Origin: Ciceribacter sp. T2.26MG-112.2
GTDB lineage: Bacteria; Pseudomonadota; Alphaproteobacteria; Rhizobiales; Rhizobiaceae
DNA length: 64,000 bases
Assembly (NCBI RefSeq): GCF_900492205.1
Contig: NZ_UEYQ01000004.1
Span: 124,001 to 188,000 of the forward strand
Direction of reading: 5' to 3'
Numbering within the stretch: the stretch's first letter is position 1; each line of letters starts with the position of its first letter. The notes below the pieces were generated by a model that was not told where the DNA came from, made no database searches, and was given only the letters and a program-made list of their open reading frames with translations. This document shows positions 1 through 7,991 of the stretch, piece after piece. Made by a program: the position numbers and the translations under genes.

Positions 1-1067
1 TCGATCACCTTTTGAATGGCGAAGGCGGCGAGGCCGAAGATGATGAGATCATCCAGCATGAAGAAGGCCACATAGAGCCCGATATAGCCGTAGTACTGGA
101 GGGCCGGCAGATCGACCAGGCTAAGGATGTGGGTATAGATCGCCGGCAGGGCGGCGGAGCAGACGAATTCGATGGCGTTGACCGTCAGCGCCAGTCCGAC
201 GATCATGACCAGGCTCGCGACGCCTACCGGCGCGGCAACCAGCGCGCGGGCGCGCTCCAGGGTGCGCTGGTGCCGAGTGGCGTCGCCGACTTCACAGACG
301 ATGACGCCGCGGCTGACGGCAAGCTGATAGAGATGATCCGCGCCGAAGCCGATGGCGACGAGGGCGATAAGATGGGTCAGCACTCTCGTATAGCCTATGA
401 ACAGGAAGGTGTTCAGCCAGGCCGTCATGAAGAGGAAATAGAGCAATCCCGAAGAAAGGACGAAGGTGCCGACGAGCCACCAGATCTTGCGGCGATCCTG
501 CAGCCCGGCGATCAGCGAGATCAGGTAGAGCAGGACCCACATGGCGCATGGATTGAAGCCGTCGGAAAGGCCCATCAGCGCGGTGAGCGCCAGAAGCGAA
601 TAGCGGGAAGGATCGATCTCTCCGATCAGGGGGATCTGAACCCGTGACGGATCGGCCGCCAGTCCTTGCCCCGAAGGATTGCCGGCTCGGCAGGACAAAA
701 GCGCCTGTCCGGTCGTCTCCGCGCTTTCATAGCCCATGAGGTAGTTCGAGCCGCAAACGAACAGGGGAACACCCAACCGATCCTCGGCAATGCCATGTTG
801 TTTGGCAAAGTCCAGCAGCAGTCTTTCGCCACTCGCTGTCGAGACGTCATGCAACTGGTATCGAACGGTTTGCTGGGACTTGAGGAATTCTATGGCGTCA
901 TGGCAGTGCGGGCACTCCGGATGGAAGAAGACCTGGAGCGGCGCTGCTTCCGGGCCTCCCTGCGCCGTGGAAGGCGTGTCCGGAGGGAGGAATTGCAGCA
1001 GCAGGAAGGCGGTCGCGAGCATGACGGCGAGGACGACGCGGAACCGGACTGGATTGAGGAAGGTCAT
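1..1067 (-). CDS. Thioredoxin/glutaredoxin domain fused to a DsbD/CcdA-like transmembrane domain (3' end outside window)
   Basis: This is an open frame of 355 codons running off the window edge. The N-terminus has one signal-anchor helix (residues about 5-24), then a thioredoxin-like redox domain with a CPHC motif at about residues 55-58 (HPECPHCHD). After about residue 160 comes a polytopic domain that opens with DGFNPCAMWVLL, the Pro-Cys signature of DsbD/CcdA electron-transfer membrane proteins. By family knowledge such fusions pass electrons across the inner membrane to extracytoplasmic thiols. The ATG at 1067 is the only start that keeps the signal helix and redox domain together. It is divergent from the sulfide:quinone oxidoreductase, so I infer a role in thiol or sulfide redox handling. 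The partner protein and the C-terminus cannot be seen. Confidence 0.75.
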   Translation of the reverse strand, partial: MTFLNPVRFRVVLAVMLATAFLLLQFLPPDTPSTAQGGPEAAPLQVFFHPECPHCHDAIEFLKSQQTVRYQLHDVSTASGERLLLDFAKQHGIAEDRLGVPLFVCGSNYLMGYESAETTGQALLSCRAGNPSGQGLAADPSRVQIPLIGEIDPSRYSLLALTALMGLSDGFNPCAMWVLLYLISLIAGLQDRRKIWWLVGTFVLSSGLLYFLFMTAWLNTFLFIGYTRVLTHLIALVAIGFGADHLYQLAVSRGVIVCEVGDATRHQRTLERARALVAAPVGVASLVMIVGLALTVNAIEFVCSAALPAIYTHILSLVDLPALQYYGYIGLYVAFFMLDDLIIFGLAAFAIQKVI

Positions 1068-1455
1068 CAGTTCCACTCTTGAAGTTCAATCCGATCGCCG
1101 ACCGGCGGGTCATGCAATCTGCAGGCGTCGCAGCGTTGAGGCGCATCTTGTCACTATCACAACAAGCGCCCTGCCGAGCAAATCTTACCGCCTCTGCTCG
1201 TGAAGCGAAACATCTTGCTGGGCGAGGTTATGCCGCAGATCCGCAGGCGCGCCGCCCTGACAACCAATATTGACCCAAATCAAGGACGAAGCCGACCGGC
1301 TGATACATATGGAAGATAGAATGTGGCGTATGGCTTCGGAATCGGCCTCGCATGAGGGATTCCGTCGTCGCTGCCATGTGCTCGGGAAGCAGGAAACGAG
1401 AGCCTGCGTGACCACAGACGTGTCCGTCGATGATACGGAACAGGGAGGGGATCCG
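1068..1455. other. Divergent intergenic region upstream of the sulfide oxidoreductase
   Basis: I see no gene in these 388 bases. They hold the FNR/FixK-type box at 1270-1283 and a looser dyad CTTGT-N10-ACAAG at 1147-1166. The frame of the downstream oxidoreductase is open back to 1270, but the residues before 1456 are unlike any flavoprotein N-terminus and precede the Tat signal, so I treat them as leader. Confidence 0.6.
1270..1283 (+). promoter_or_regulatory. FNR/FixK-type anaerobox
   Basis: TTGACCCAAATCAA fits the anaerobox TTGAT-N4-ATCAA with one mismatch; TTGAC-N4-ATCAA variants are common in rhizobia. An AT-rich -10-like stretch (TACATA, 1304-1309) lies where a class II FNR-activated promoter needs it, with the box near -40. 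The downstream gene is the Tat-type sulfide:quinone oxidoreductase. Confidence 0.6.
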
Positions 1456-2760
1456 TTGAGAACCAATCGCAGACAATTCCTTGGCCTCGCGGCCGCCGGG
1501 GCGACGCTTGCCGCCGCCCCGCTTTCCAGCGCTTCGGCCGCCCGGACCAAGACCTCCGCGCGGATCGTGATACTGGGAGCCGGTGCGGCCGGAACGGCTC
1601 TGGCCAATCGCCTGTCGCAACGGTTTGACGGCGCCAAGATCACCATCATCGACGGCCGCAAGCAGCATTTGTACCAGCCGGGATTCACGCTCATTGCAGC
1701 AGGTCTGAAGTCGGCTAACTATTCGGTGTCGACCACCGGCGAGTGGCTGCCGCGCAATATCGAATGGATCGAGGAGGCCGCCGCCGAGATCGATCCGGAG
1801 GCAAAGCAGGTCGTGACCGCAAGCGGCAAGGCCGTTCCTTACGACTTCCTGTTCGTGGCCACCGGACTTCGCCTCGACTATGGCGCGATCGAGGGCATGT
1901 CGCTCGACCTGATCGGCAAGGACGGCATCGGTTCGGTCTATGCCGGCCCCGACTATGCCGCCAAGACCTGGGAGGAGATGAGCCGCTTTACGGACAAGGG
2001 CGGGGTGGCGCTGTTCTCCCGTCCGGCAACCGAGATGAAATGCGCCGGCGCGCCGCTGAAGTACGCCTTCCTGACCGACGACTATGCGGTTCAGAAGGGT
2101 ACGCGTAGCAAGTCGAAGATGATCTATGCGGCGCAGAACAAGACCTTCTTCTCCGTGCCGATCGTCAGCGAGAAGGTGCGCATGCTGTTCGAGGAACGCG
2201 GCATCGAGCCGGTCTACGACCACGTCATGACCAGGATCGATCCGGGTCGCAAGATCGCCACCTTCAAGACACCGGAAGGTGACAAGGAGATCGGCTATGA
2301 TTTCACCAACGTGATCCCGCCGATGCGTGCGCCCGAAGTGGTGATGAACAGTCCTTTGCCGTGGAAGGAAGGCATCTGGGTCGATCAGGGCTGGGTCGAA
2401 GTCGACAAGCACACGCTGCGCCACGCGCGCTATCCGGATGTCTTTGCCGTCGGCGACATTGCCGGCGTGCCGAAGGGCAAGACCGCTGCCAGCGTCAAGT
2501 GGCAGGTGCCGGTCGCGGTCGAGCAATTGGCGGCGCAGATCGAGGGCAAGGAAAGCACGGCGCGCTACGACGGCTACACGTCCTGCCCGCTGATCACCCG
2601 CGTCGGCAAGGCCATGCTGGTCGAGTTCGACTACAACAACAATCTCACCCCGTCCTTCCCCGGCATCATCGCGCCGCTCGAGGAATTGTGGATCTCGTGG
2701 CTGATGAAGGAGATCGCCTTGAAGCCGACCTACAATGCTATGCTGCGCGGCCGCGCCTGA
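1456..2760 (+). CDS. Tat-exported type II sulfide:quinone oxidoreductase-like FAD protein
   Basis: This FAD/NAD(P)-fold flavoprotein of 434 residues probably oxidises sulfide and passes electrons to quinone. A dinucleotide-binding GAGAAG motif lies at about residues 39-44. Two cysteines, Cys196 (in EMKCAGAP) and Cys377 (in TSCPLIT), match the catalytic pair of type II SQR both in motif and in spacing; the third cysteine of type I enzymes is absent. I chose the TTG at 1456 because a GGGAGGGG ribosome site lies just upstream (1443-1450) and the protein then opens with a Tat signal (NRRQFLG, then a hydrophobic stretch ending ASA). A Tat signal is odd for SQR and recalls flavocytochrome c sulfide dehydrogenase, so a different sulfur substrate is possible. 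It forms an operon with the DUF5368 gene 10 bases downstream. Confidence 0.75.
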   Translation: MRTNRRQFLGLAAAGATLAAAPLSSASAARTKTSARIVILGAGAAGTALANRLSQRFDGAKITIIDGRKQHLYQPGFTLIAAGLKSANYSVSTTGEWLPRNIEWIEEAAAEIDPEAKQVVTASGKAVPYDFLFVATGLRLDYGAIEGMSLDLIGKDGIGSVYAGPDYAAKTWEEMSRFTDKGGVALFSRPATEMKCAGAPLKYAFLTDDYAVQKGTRSKSKMIYAAQNKTFFSVPIVSEKVRMLFEERGIEPVYDHVMTRIDPGRKIATFKTPEGDKEIGYDFTNVIPPMRAPEVVMNSPLPWKEGIWVDQGWVEVDKHTLRHARYPDVFAVGDIAGVPKGKTAASVKWQVPVAVEQLAAQIEGKESTARYDGYTSCPLITRVGKAMLVEFDYNNNLTPSFPGIIAPLEELWISWLMKEIALKPTYNAMLRGRA

Positions 2761-2770
2761 GGAGGATGCC

Positions 2771-3124
2771 ATGAAGGACATGACTTTTGGCACGATGATT
2801 GCGGTGTTCGAGGAGATTTTCGGCCGCACGCTGTTCTGGGTGATGGTCGCCGTCGCAGCGCTTGTCACGCTGGCCTATCTCTATGTGCTGATCCGCGACC
2901 GCCGGGTGTCGTGGAAAAAGTTCCTCTGGGCGCAGCTATCGATGCCGTTCGGTGCCGTTGCGGCTGTCATCTTCGTCCAGACGATCACCCGGTCCGGCCT
3001 GCGCGATATCGGTGGGCCTGTCGACGTGATCGTGCTGTTCGGCGTTGCGGCGATGGGGGCCGTCGGGATCGCCATCCTCGTCTATACGGCGCAATCCCTT
3101 TTACGGCCGCCGGCCGGACGCTGA
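2771..3124 (+). CDS. DUF5368 membrane protein
   Basis: A 117-residue protein with three predicted membrane helices (about residues 18-40, 48-70 and 83-106). It matches what I know of the DUF5368 family, whose function is not established. The ATG at 2771 follows a GAGGA site at 2760-2764; an upstream in-frame ATG would read through the SQR stop region and is unlikely. It sits 10 bases after the SQR gene, so the two are probably co-transcribed, and it may anchor or serve the exported oxidoreductase; that is inference. Confidence 0.75.
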   Translation: MKDMTFGTMIAVFEEIFGRTLFWVMVAVAALVTLAYLYVLIRDRRVSWKKFLWAQLSMPFGAVAAVIFVQTITRSGLRDIGGPVDVIVLFGVAAMGAVGIAILVYTAQSLLRPPAGR

Positions 3125-3201
3125 AGAGGGGGGCGTTCCGCGCCCCTCGGCCGCGGACAGGTGCAAGGATATTCGGGCAGATCCGTCCGGTGAACAGGGT
3201 T

Positions 3202-3237
3202 TGGGGGCCACGGCGGCAATGATCGCCGCGGCCCCCA
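3202..3237. terminator. Hairpin between convergent genes
   Basis: TGGGGGCC-A-CGGCG pairs with CGCCG-C-GGCCCCCA around an 8-base loop, with one mismatch. It lies between the stops of the DUF5368 gene (plus) and the siderophore transporter gene (minus), so it can end both. No strong T-run follows. Confidence 0.55.
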
Positions 3238-3254
3238 GTCTTTGAGGTCGGCGA

Positions 3255-4457
3255 TCAACGATCCGCGATTGCGGCCATCAGCGGTATGGCCAGGATCGCC
3301 AAAGCCGCGGCGCAGGCAAAGAAGACGCCATAGCCGAGGAAATGCGCCACCTGCCCGGCGACCACACCGCCGGCCATGCTGACCAGTGCGTCCATGCACT
3401 GGAACAGGGTGAAATCGACCCCGGCCTGACGCGGATCGGACCAACGCATGAACTGTGCATAGAGCGCGACGAAGCCTAGGGCCAGAACGGCGGAAGAACT
3501 GCCGATCGCAAGGATCATCAGAAGGGGTGCCGGAAACGGGCCCACCGTCGCTGCCGCTGCAAAACATATCAGGCAGACCGACTGGAGCGCGAGTGCCAGC
3601 AACAAGACCGCGCGAATGCCCCAGATGCGCACGAACAGACCGCCGGCGAGCGCCAGACCGAAGCCGACGAACAGGCTGCCGATTCCATTGACGAGGCCGA
3701 TCATCGACAGATCGAGACCGGCATCCACGAGGAAGGGCCCGATCATGCCGAGGGCCATTTTCTGTGCGGTGACGTAGACAGCTGCCACGAGCAGGCCCCG
3801 TCTCAGGCTCGACCGTCTGAGCGCGGCGGCGAGCGAGGGGATGTGGGGACGCGTCTCTTCCGGCAGGCGATGGGCAATGCTAAGCAGGAAGGGCAGGCCG
3901 AGCAGGCAGAGAAGGCCGGCCATGGCAAAGCTTGCCGCCTGCCAGCCTGAAATGCCGGCTACGTATAGAAAGAGGCCGCCACCCAAGGCCGAGCCGAGAT
4001 AGGCGCCGCCGACCTGTGCGGCGTTTCCCCAGCCATGATGTTTCTCGGCGAGGCTCTGTACGGCGAAGCCATCGCAGGCGATGTCAACGGTCGATGCCGC
4101 CAGGGCCACCAGGGTCAACCCTAGGAAGATCGGCAAGGGAGCGGATGGATCGAGGAACCCCACAGCGATGAGACCGAGGATACAGACCAGTCCGCCGGCG
4201 AGCACGATCACGCCTGACCGGTTCTTGCCAAACGGAGGCAGGCGAAAGCGCTCGACGGCCGGGGCCCAGAGAAACTTGAGAACCCAGGGCAAGGCGATCA
4301 GCGAGACGAGGCCGATGCGGTCGAGCGGCACGCCGGCATCGCGCATGATCGCCGGCAGCCCGGTCCAGGTGAGCCCGCCGATCACACTCTGGGCCACATA
4401 AAGACTGCCGATCCCCGCAAGGAGGACCGGTGTCGATGGCTGTTGGCCTGCGCTCAT
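3255..4457 (-). CDS. RhtX/FptX-type MFS siderophore importer
   Basis: A 400-residue protein with about 12 hydrophobic helices. Its N-terminal region (GLPAIMRDAGVPLDRIGL, then ALPWVLKFLWAP and ER) matches the RhtX/FptX group of single-polypeptide inner-membrane siderophore transporters. The start codon overlaps the stop of the TonB receptor gene (TGATG at 4455-4459), so translation is coupled and the two proteins should move the same ferric chelate across outer and inner membranes. No siderophore biosynthesis gene is in the window, so it may scavenge a siderophore made by others. An AmpG-like muropeptide permease is the alternative, but the context argues against it. Confidence 0.8.
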   Translation of the reverse strand: MSAGQQPSTPVLLAGIGSLYVAQSVIGGLTWTGLPAIMRDAGVPLDRIGLVSLIALPWVLKFLWAPAVERFRLPPFGKNRSGVIVLAGGLVCILGLIAVGFLDPSAPLPIFLGLTLVALAASTVDIACDGFAVQSLAEKHHGWGNAAQVGGAYLGSALGGGLFLYVAGISGWQAASFAMAGLLCLLGLPFLLSIAHRLPEETRPHIPSLAAALRRSSLRRGLLVAAVYVTAQKMALGMIGPFLVDAGLDLSMIGLVNGIGSLFVGFGLALAGGLFVRIWGIRAVLLLALALQSVCLICFAAAATVGPFPAPLLMILAIGSSSAVLALGFVALYAQFMRWSDPRQAGVDFTLFQCMDALVSMAGGVVAGQVAHFLGYGVFFACAAALAILAIPLMAAIADR

Positions 4458-6553
4458 CAGAAGCGGTAGCGCAGGCTGCCGTAGACCGTGCGACCTTCAT
4501 CCCAGTAGCACGAACCGGCCGAGCAAATGGCCTTCTCCGTGTTGAACAGGTTCTTGGCGTTGACCTGAAGCTGCAGACCCTTGAGATCCGGATTGCGGTA
4601 GCCGAAATCGTAGGACACGGCGGCATCGACCAGCACGCGGCTTTCGTTCTCGAAGCTGTTGGCGTCGTCGCCATAGCTTTCGCCGATATAGCGTATGCCG
4701 GCGCCGAGGCCGAGACCCTCAAAAGCGCCGCCTTCGAAGAGGTAGTGGCCCCAGAGCGATGCGACGTGGTTCGGCGTCGCGGACAGCTCGTTGCCCTCGG
4801 TTCCCACCGCGCCCTTCTCAATCTTCATCCGCTGGTAGGTATAGGCGGCGATCAGGCTGAAACCGTTGTCGAAGGAGGCATTGGCTTCAAGTTCGATGCC
4901 GCGCGAATTGAGGTCGCGTTGCACCTGCTTGTTGATGCCGCTTGATGTGTCGAAGACGACGCCGTCTTCCTGGTCGATGTCGAACAGGGCGGCGCTCAGC
5001 ACGGCGTTCGCACCGGGGACCTCGTACTTGACGCCGATTTCCTTCTGCTTGCCGATGGTCGGATCGGCGACGCGATTGTCGGGAAGGCTCGGATCGTCAT
5101 AGACGAAACCGACATTCGGCGAGAAGGACGTGGAGTAGCTGGCATAGGGGATGAGCCCCATTTCGGTGCGGTAGGAAAGGCCGATCCGGCCCGAGAAGCC
5201 TTCGTCCTCCTGCTCCGTCTCCGTGTACGAGGCGTCGACCGCATCGGTCTTCGTCCAGTCATAGCGGGCACTGCCAAACAAGGTGACGTCTTCCCATTCC
5301 ACCTGGTCGTGCAGGTAGATGCCGAACATGTTGCTTTCCTGCTGGCCGGCAAAGGGCATCGGCGCCGCGTTCAGATCGGCGAGCGTGGTGTAGGATACGG
5401 CGCTGTAGGCCTCGTAATCCGACCAGTTGTAGTCGATGCCGAGCACAGCGGTGTGGCTGACCGCTCCGGTGTCGAACTCGAACTGCGCCATGTTGTCGAC
5501 GGCGAAGTTCTTCATCTTCTCTTCGTAATAGCCCCAGTAGCGGGTCGGAACGGCGCCGTAGAGGCCACTGTATTCCAGCTCGGCGTCGACCGCGCTGTAG
5601 CGCAGGTTCTGGCGCAGGGTCACCGTCTCGTTGAGCCGGTGCTCGAACTCATAGCCGATGCGACCCTGTTTCTGGCGGAACTCGTTCCAGTCCGGGTCGC
5701 CGCCATAGGTGTGGGTCAGCTCGCCATAGACCGGCTGGTAGAAGAAGGCCGTGCCGCCGGTCAGCGCCGTCGAATATTCGCCCAGAATGGTCAGGCGGGT
5801 GTCCTCGTCGGGCTTCCAGGTGAAGGCCGGGGCGAGATAGAGCTTGTCGTCGGGGTAACCTTCAAGGTGGGTGTCGCTTTTGCGGCCCATGGCGGTGAAG
5901 CGGTAGAGCATGGCGTCATTGTCGCCGGCCGGGCCGGAGAGATCGATGCCGGTCTGGTAGCGGTTGTCCTGGCCGATCGACACTTCGACTTCGCGGAATG
6001 GCTCGTCGGTCGGGCGCTTGGTCACCATGTTGACGATGCCGCCGGGGCCGCTCACGCCATAGAGCGAAGAGGCCGGGCCCTTCAGCACGGTTACGCCCTC
6101 AAGGCCATAGGGTTCCGAGCGCAGCCAGGCCGAGGGGCCGTTGAACTGGCGCAGGCCGTCGCGGAACATGCCGCTGTAATAGGCGGGGAAACCGCGCAGG
6201 TAGAAGGCGTCGTAGCGGCTGTCATAGCCGAAGGTGTTCGGGTTCGCCCCGGCCGTATAGGCCAGTGCTTCATTCAGCGTTCTCGGCTTCTGGTCCTCGA
6301 TCTGGTCCTGGGTAACGACCGAGACGGCCTGCGGAATCTTGGCGAGCGGCGTGTCGACCTTGGTGCCGATCCGGTCGGCCTTGGCCACATAGCCGTCCTG
6401 GACCAGGATGTCGTCGCTTTCGGCTTCGACCTCGATACTGTCGAGCACGGTTTCGCCGGCGTCCTGCGCCAGAAGCAGGGATGGCTGAAGGGCCAGGGCG
6501 ACGCTGGCGAGGAAGACGAGTTTGTGGCGATGGAGGGTTGATCTGACCCGCAT
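4457..6553 (-). CDS. TonB-dependent siderophore receptor
   Basis: A 698-residue outer-membrane receptor. It has a cleavable signal peptide ending about LLLAQ (residue 30), a TonB-box-like segment (DSIEVEA), a plug domain with the motifs VSVVTQDQIED, FYLRGFP and LKGPASSLYG, and a C-terminal beta-barrel ending in Phe (LRYRF). This is the layout of the ferrichrome/ferrioxamine-type receptor family. I chose the ATG at 6553 because it begins the signal peptide and follows a GGGGACA site; an in-frame extension to 6763 has no signal-like sequence. It is first in an operon with the RhtX-type importer. A TGA-N9-TCA element 44 bases upstream suggests iron control by RirA. Confidence 0.9.
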   Translation of the reverse strand: MRVRSTLHRHKLVFLASVALALQPSLLLAQDAGETVLDSIEVEAESDDILVQDGYVAKADRIGTKVDTPLAKIPQAVSVVTQDQIEDQKPRTLNEALAYTAGANPNTFGYDSRYDAFYLRGFPAYYSGMFRDGLRQFNGPSAWLRSEPYGLEGVTVLKGPASSLYGVSGPGGIVNMVTKRPTDEPFREVEVSIGQDNRYQTGIDLSGPAGDNDAMLYRFTAMGRKSDTHLEGYPDDKLYLAPAFTWKPDEDTRLTILGEYSTALTGGTAFFYQPVYGELTHTYGGDPDWNEFRQKQGRIGYEFEHRLNETVTLRQNLRYSAVDAELEYSGLYGAVPTRYWGYYEEKMKNFAVDNMAQFEFDTGAVSHTAVLGIDYNWSDYEAYSAVSYTTLADLNAAPMPFAGQQESNMFGIYLHDQVEWEDVTLFGSARYDWTKTDAVDASYTETEQEDEGFSGRIGLSYRTEMGLIPYASYSTSFSPNVGFVYDDPSLPDNRVADPTIGKQKEIGVKYEVPGANAVLSAALFDIDQEDGVVFDTSSGINKQVQRDLNSRGIELEANASFDNGFSLIAAYTYQRMKIEKGAVGTEGNELSATPNHVASLWGHYLFEGGAFEGLGLGAGIRYIGESYGDDANSFENESRVLVDAAVSYDFGYRNPDLKGLQLQVNAKNLFNTEKAICSAGSCYWDEGRTVYGSLRYRF

Positions 6554-6596
6554 GATATTGTCCCCGAATGATAATCCCAATCTGCACTCACAAATA

Positions 6597-6611
6597 TGAG
6601 CGGACGAGTCA
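6597..6611 (-). promoter_or_regulatory. Candidate IRO box (RirA site) of the siderophore operon
   Basis: TGAGCGGACGAGTCA fits TGA-N9-TCA, the core described for rhizobial iron-responsive (RirA) operators. A TTGACT -35-like hexamer on the minus strand (6613-6608) overlaps it, so binding would block the promoter. The short motif is expected by chance now and then; the support is its position in front of a siderophore receptor. Confidence 0.45.
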
Positions 6612-6710
6612 AGTATGAACATGAGTATTTCAGTCTTGAATTCAGTCGTGGGGCAAGCCCGCCTCGGCGGGGCGAGCGGTGGAAACAGGCGGCGGCAGCA
6701 GGGGGAGCTG

Positions 6711-7115
6711 TCAGGGTGCGTCAGTCGGGGCGTGCGCAACAAGCCAGATTTCAAGGGCGGCAACGACTGAGAGGCGCAGGCTGGCGTTTCCAGCGAGGGC
6801 TCGAGCGAGCGACGGGTCGTCCGCTTCGAAGCCTATTTCGACCATCACGTCGGCGGGGGAAAGGCTGCGCTTTGCCATGATGGCCCGGATGCGGGCAATG
6901 GCGGACGGCAGTAGGTAGCGTCCGCTGGCGATCGGCGGCGTACCGAGCGACGGATATTGGGGGTCACCCAAGCCATTCGCCTGCCGCAGCCAGGCGAGAA
7001 AGCCGACCCGTTCCTCGGCCGTCGCCTTCGTCCAGGAGTTCTGCAGTTTCTCCAGGCGTGTGCGCTTCTGCTTGCTGGGCATGTCGGATTCCGGCTCTGC
7101 GTGTTCGCCTTCCAT
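6711..7115 (-). CDS. Hypothetical protein, 134 residues
   Basis: I do not recognise this protein. It is mostly helical and charged at the N-terminus (KQKRTRLEKLQNSWTKATAEER), followed by a region with two or three helices (SAIARIRAIMAKRSLSPADV, then ARALAGNASLRLSVVAAL) that could be a helix-turn-helix or a small helical bundle. No signal peptide or membrane segment. The ATG at 7115 has an AGGA site five bases upstream; an internal Met at 7082 is an alternative. It lies directly upstream of the siderophore operon in the same direction, so an accessory or regulatory role in iron uptake is possible but unsupported. Confidence 0.55.
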   Translation of the reverse strand: MEGEHAEPESDMPSKQKRTRLEKLQNSWTKATAEERVGFLAWLRQANGLGDPQYPSLGTPPIASGRYLLPSAIARIRAIMAKRSLSPADVMVEIGFEADDPSLARALAGNASLRLSVVAALEIWLVAHAPTDAP

Positions 7116-7647
7116 CTATCCTATCATCATAGCCGGCGCCACCGGGCGAAGGCCAAAGGCACCGGCAAGCCGACAGGCCGGCAAACCTGTGCGGCAGGCG
7201 CGAATCCTTCGGTTCCGTACGGGTCGGAGCAGATGGCGGGTCATGGGTTGGCGACGGAAGTGGAGCGGTCACGTTGTTTCGTGGCAGCGGGTGAGACGTC
7301 AATCAGCCTGCCCGGCCCTGTCCTATAGATGACAGCAGCCGCGCTCCAGCGCGGCTTGTGACAGAGATCGGACACAATTGAAACAGTCGAGATTGCCGCG
7401 CGCGCAGAAAACCGGCGCTGCAGAGCCCGCGGGCCGGCTTGCGGTTGCAGCCAGCCTCCGTCGCGACGGGACTTGGAGGCGCCGTTAGAGCGAAGCAAGA
7501 ATCGAGTGTCGAAAGTCACCCGACCCGACGGTCTCCGTGACGCGCGGTGACGGGTGGATAGCTTGTCCGAATAACGGAATGATCCACAACCGCATGCGCC
7601 GCGTAGTGCTTGGTTGATGTGAAAATGAGTAGCAAGCGAGGACTGCA
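7116..7647. other. Intergenic region without a recognisable gene
   Basis: These 532 bases hold no frame whose product I recognise or that has a convincing ribosome site. The last 100 bases are richer in A+T than the surroundings and probably contain the promoter of the small NepR-like gene. I looked for an EcfG-type promoter here and did not find one. Confidence 0.5.
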
Positions 7648-7818
7648 ATGCGTGATGCAGAGAAGGGCAAACGGAACGATAGCGATGCTGGCGATGTCAA
7701 CAAGCTGCAGTCCGAACTCCTCGTCGAGCTCAGCAAGGCCTCCGTTCCCGGCAGGATCGACCAGTTGGCAAGGAAGCTGCAGGAACAGCTCGACAGAGGT
7801 GGTAAGAAGAGGGACTGA
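7648..7818 (+). CDS. Small acidic/basic protein with a NepR-like core
   Basis: A 56-residue frame preceded by a good GAGGA site (7638-7642, five bases from the ATG). The centre of the protein reads V33-P34-x-R36-I37-x2-L40-x3-L44, which resembles the core of NepR-type anti-sigma factors (PVPDRF followed by spaced leucines); the flanks are charged, as in NepR proteins. NepR binds the extracytoplasmic sigma factor EcfG and, under stress, its antagonist PhyR. No phyR or ecfG is in the window, so this would be an orphan copy, if the match is real. The katE promoter nearby fits EcfG. The gene itself seems real; its family is uncertain. Confidence 0.55.
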   Translation: MRDAEKGKRNDSDAGDVNKLQSELLVELSKASVPGRIDQLARKLQEQLDRGGKKRD

Positions 7819-7943
7819 GGTCCAGCGGCGGCGGTCAGCCGCCTTGCCTATTGCTCCAGATGGAAGAACACTCCTGGCGGGCCATCGGTCGATGGCCGAG
7901 ACCGGGAACATTTTCTTGTGTTTCCGCCAATCTGTGGCTCAAT

Positions 7944-7978
7944 GAGAAGCCCGAAGACATCACGTCTTCGGGCTTCTC
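7944..7978 (+). promoter_or_regulatory. Perfect 15-bp hairpin next to a ribosome binding site
   Basis: GAGAAGCCCGAAGAC (7944-7958) and its exact complement (7964-7978) enclose the loop ATCAC. The stem ends directly before the GGGAGA ribosome site of the next gene (ATG 7992). There is no T-run, so it is not a standard intrinsic terminator for the upstream gene; it may control translation or protect the transcript's 5' end. Confidence 0.6.
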
Positions 7979-7991
7979 GGGAGATTTCGAC

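Noticed and set aside
1154..1166. TATCACAACAA shared with the region near 16195.
   Set aside because: An 11-base match between two places is expected many times by chance in 64 kb.
6655..6673. CCCGCC/GGCGGG as terminator of the 134-residue hypothetical gene.
   Set aside because: The loop would be two bases and no T-run follows; too weak to list.
7907..7935. GGAAC near 7908 as an EcfG promoter for the glycine-rich protein gene.
   Set aside because: No GTT at 16 or 17 bases; the only downstream GTT is 10 bases away.
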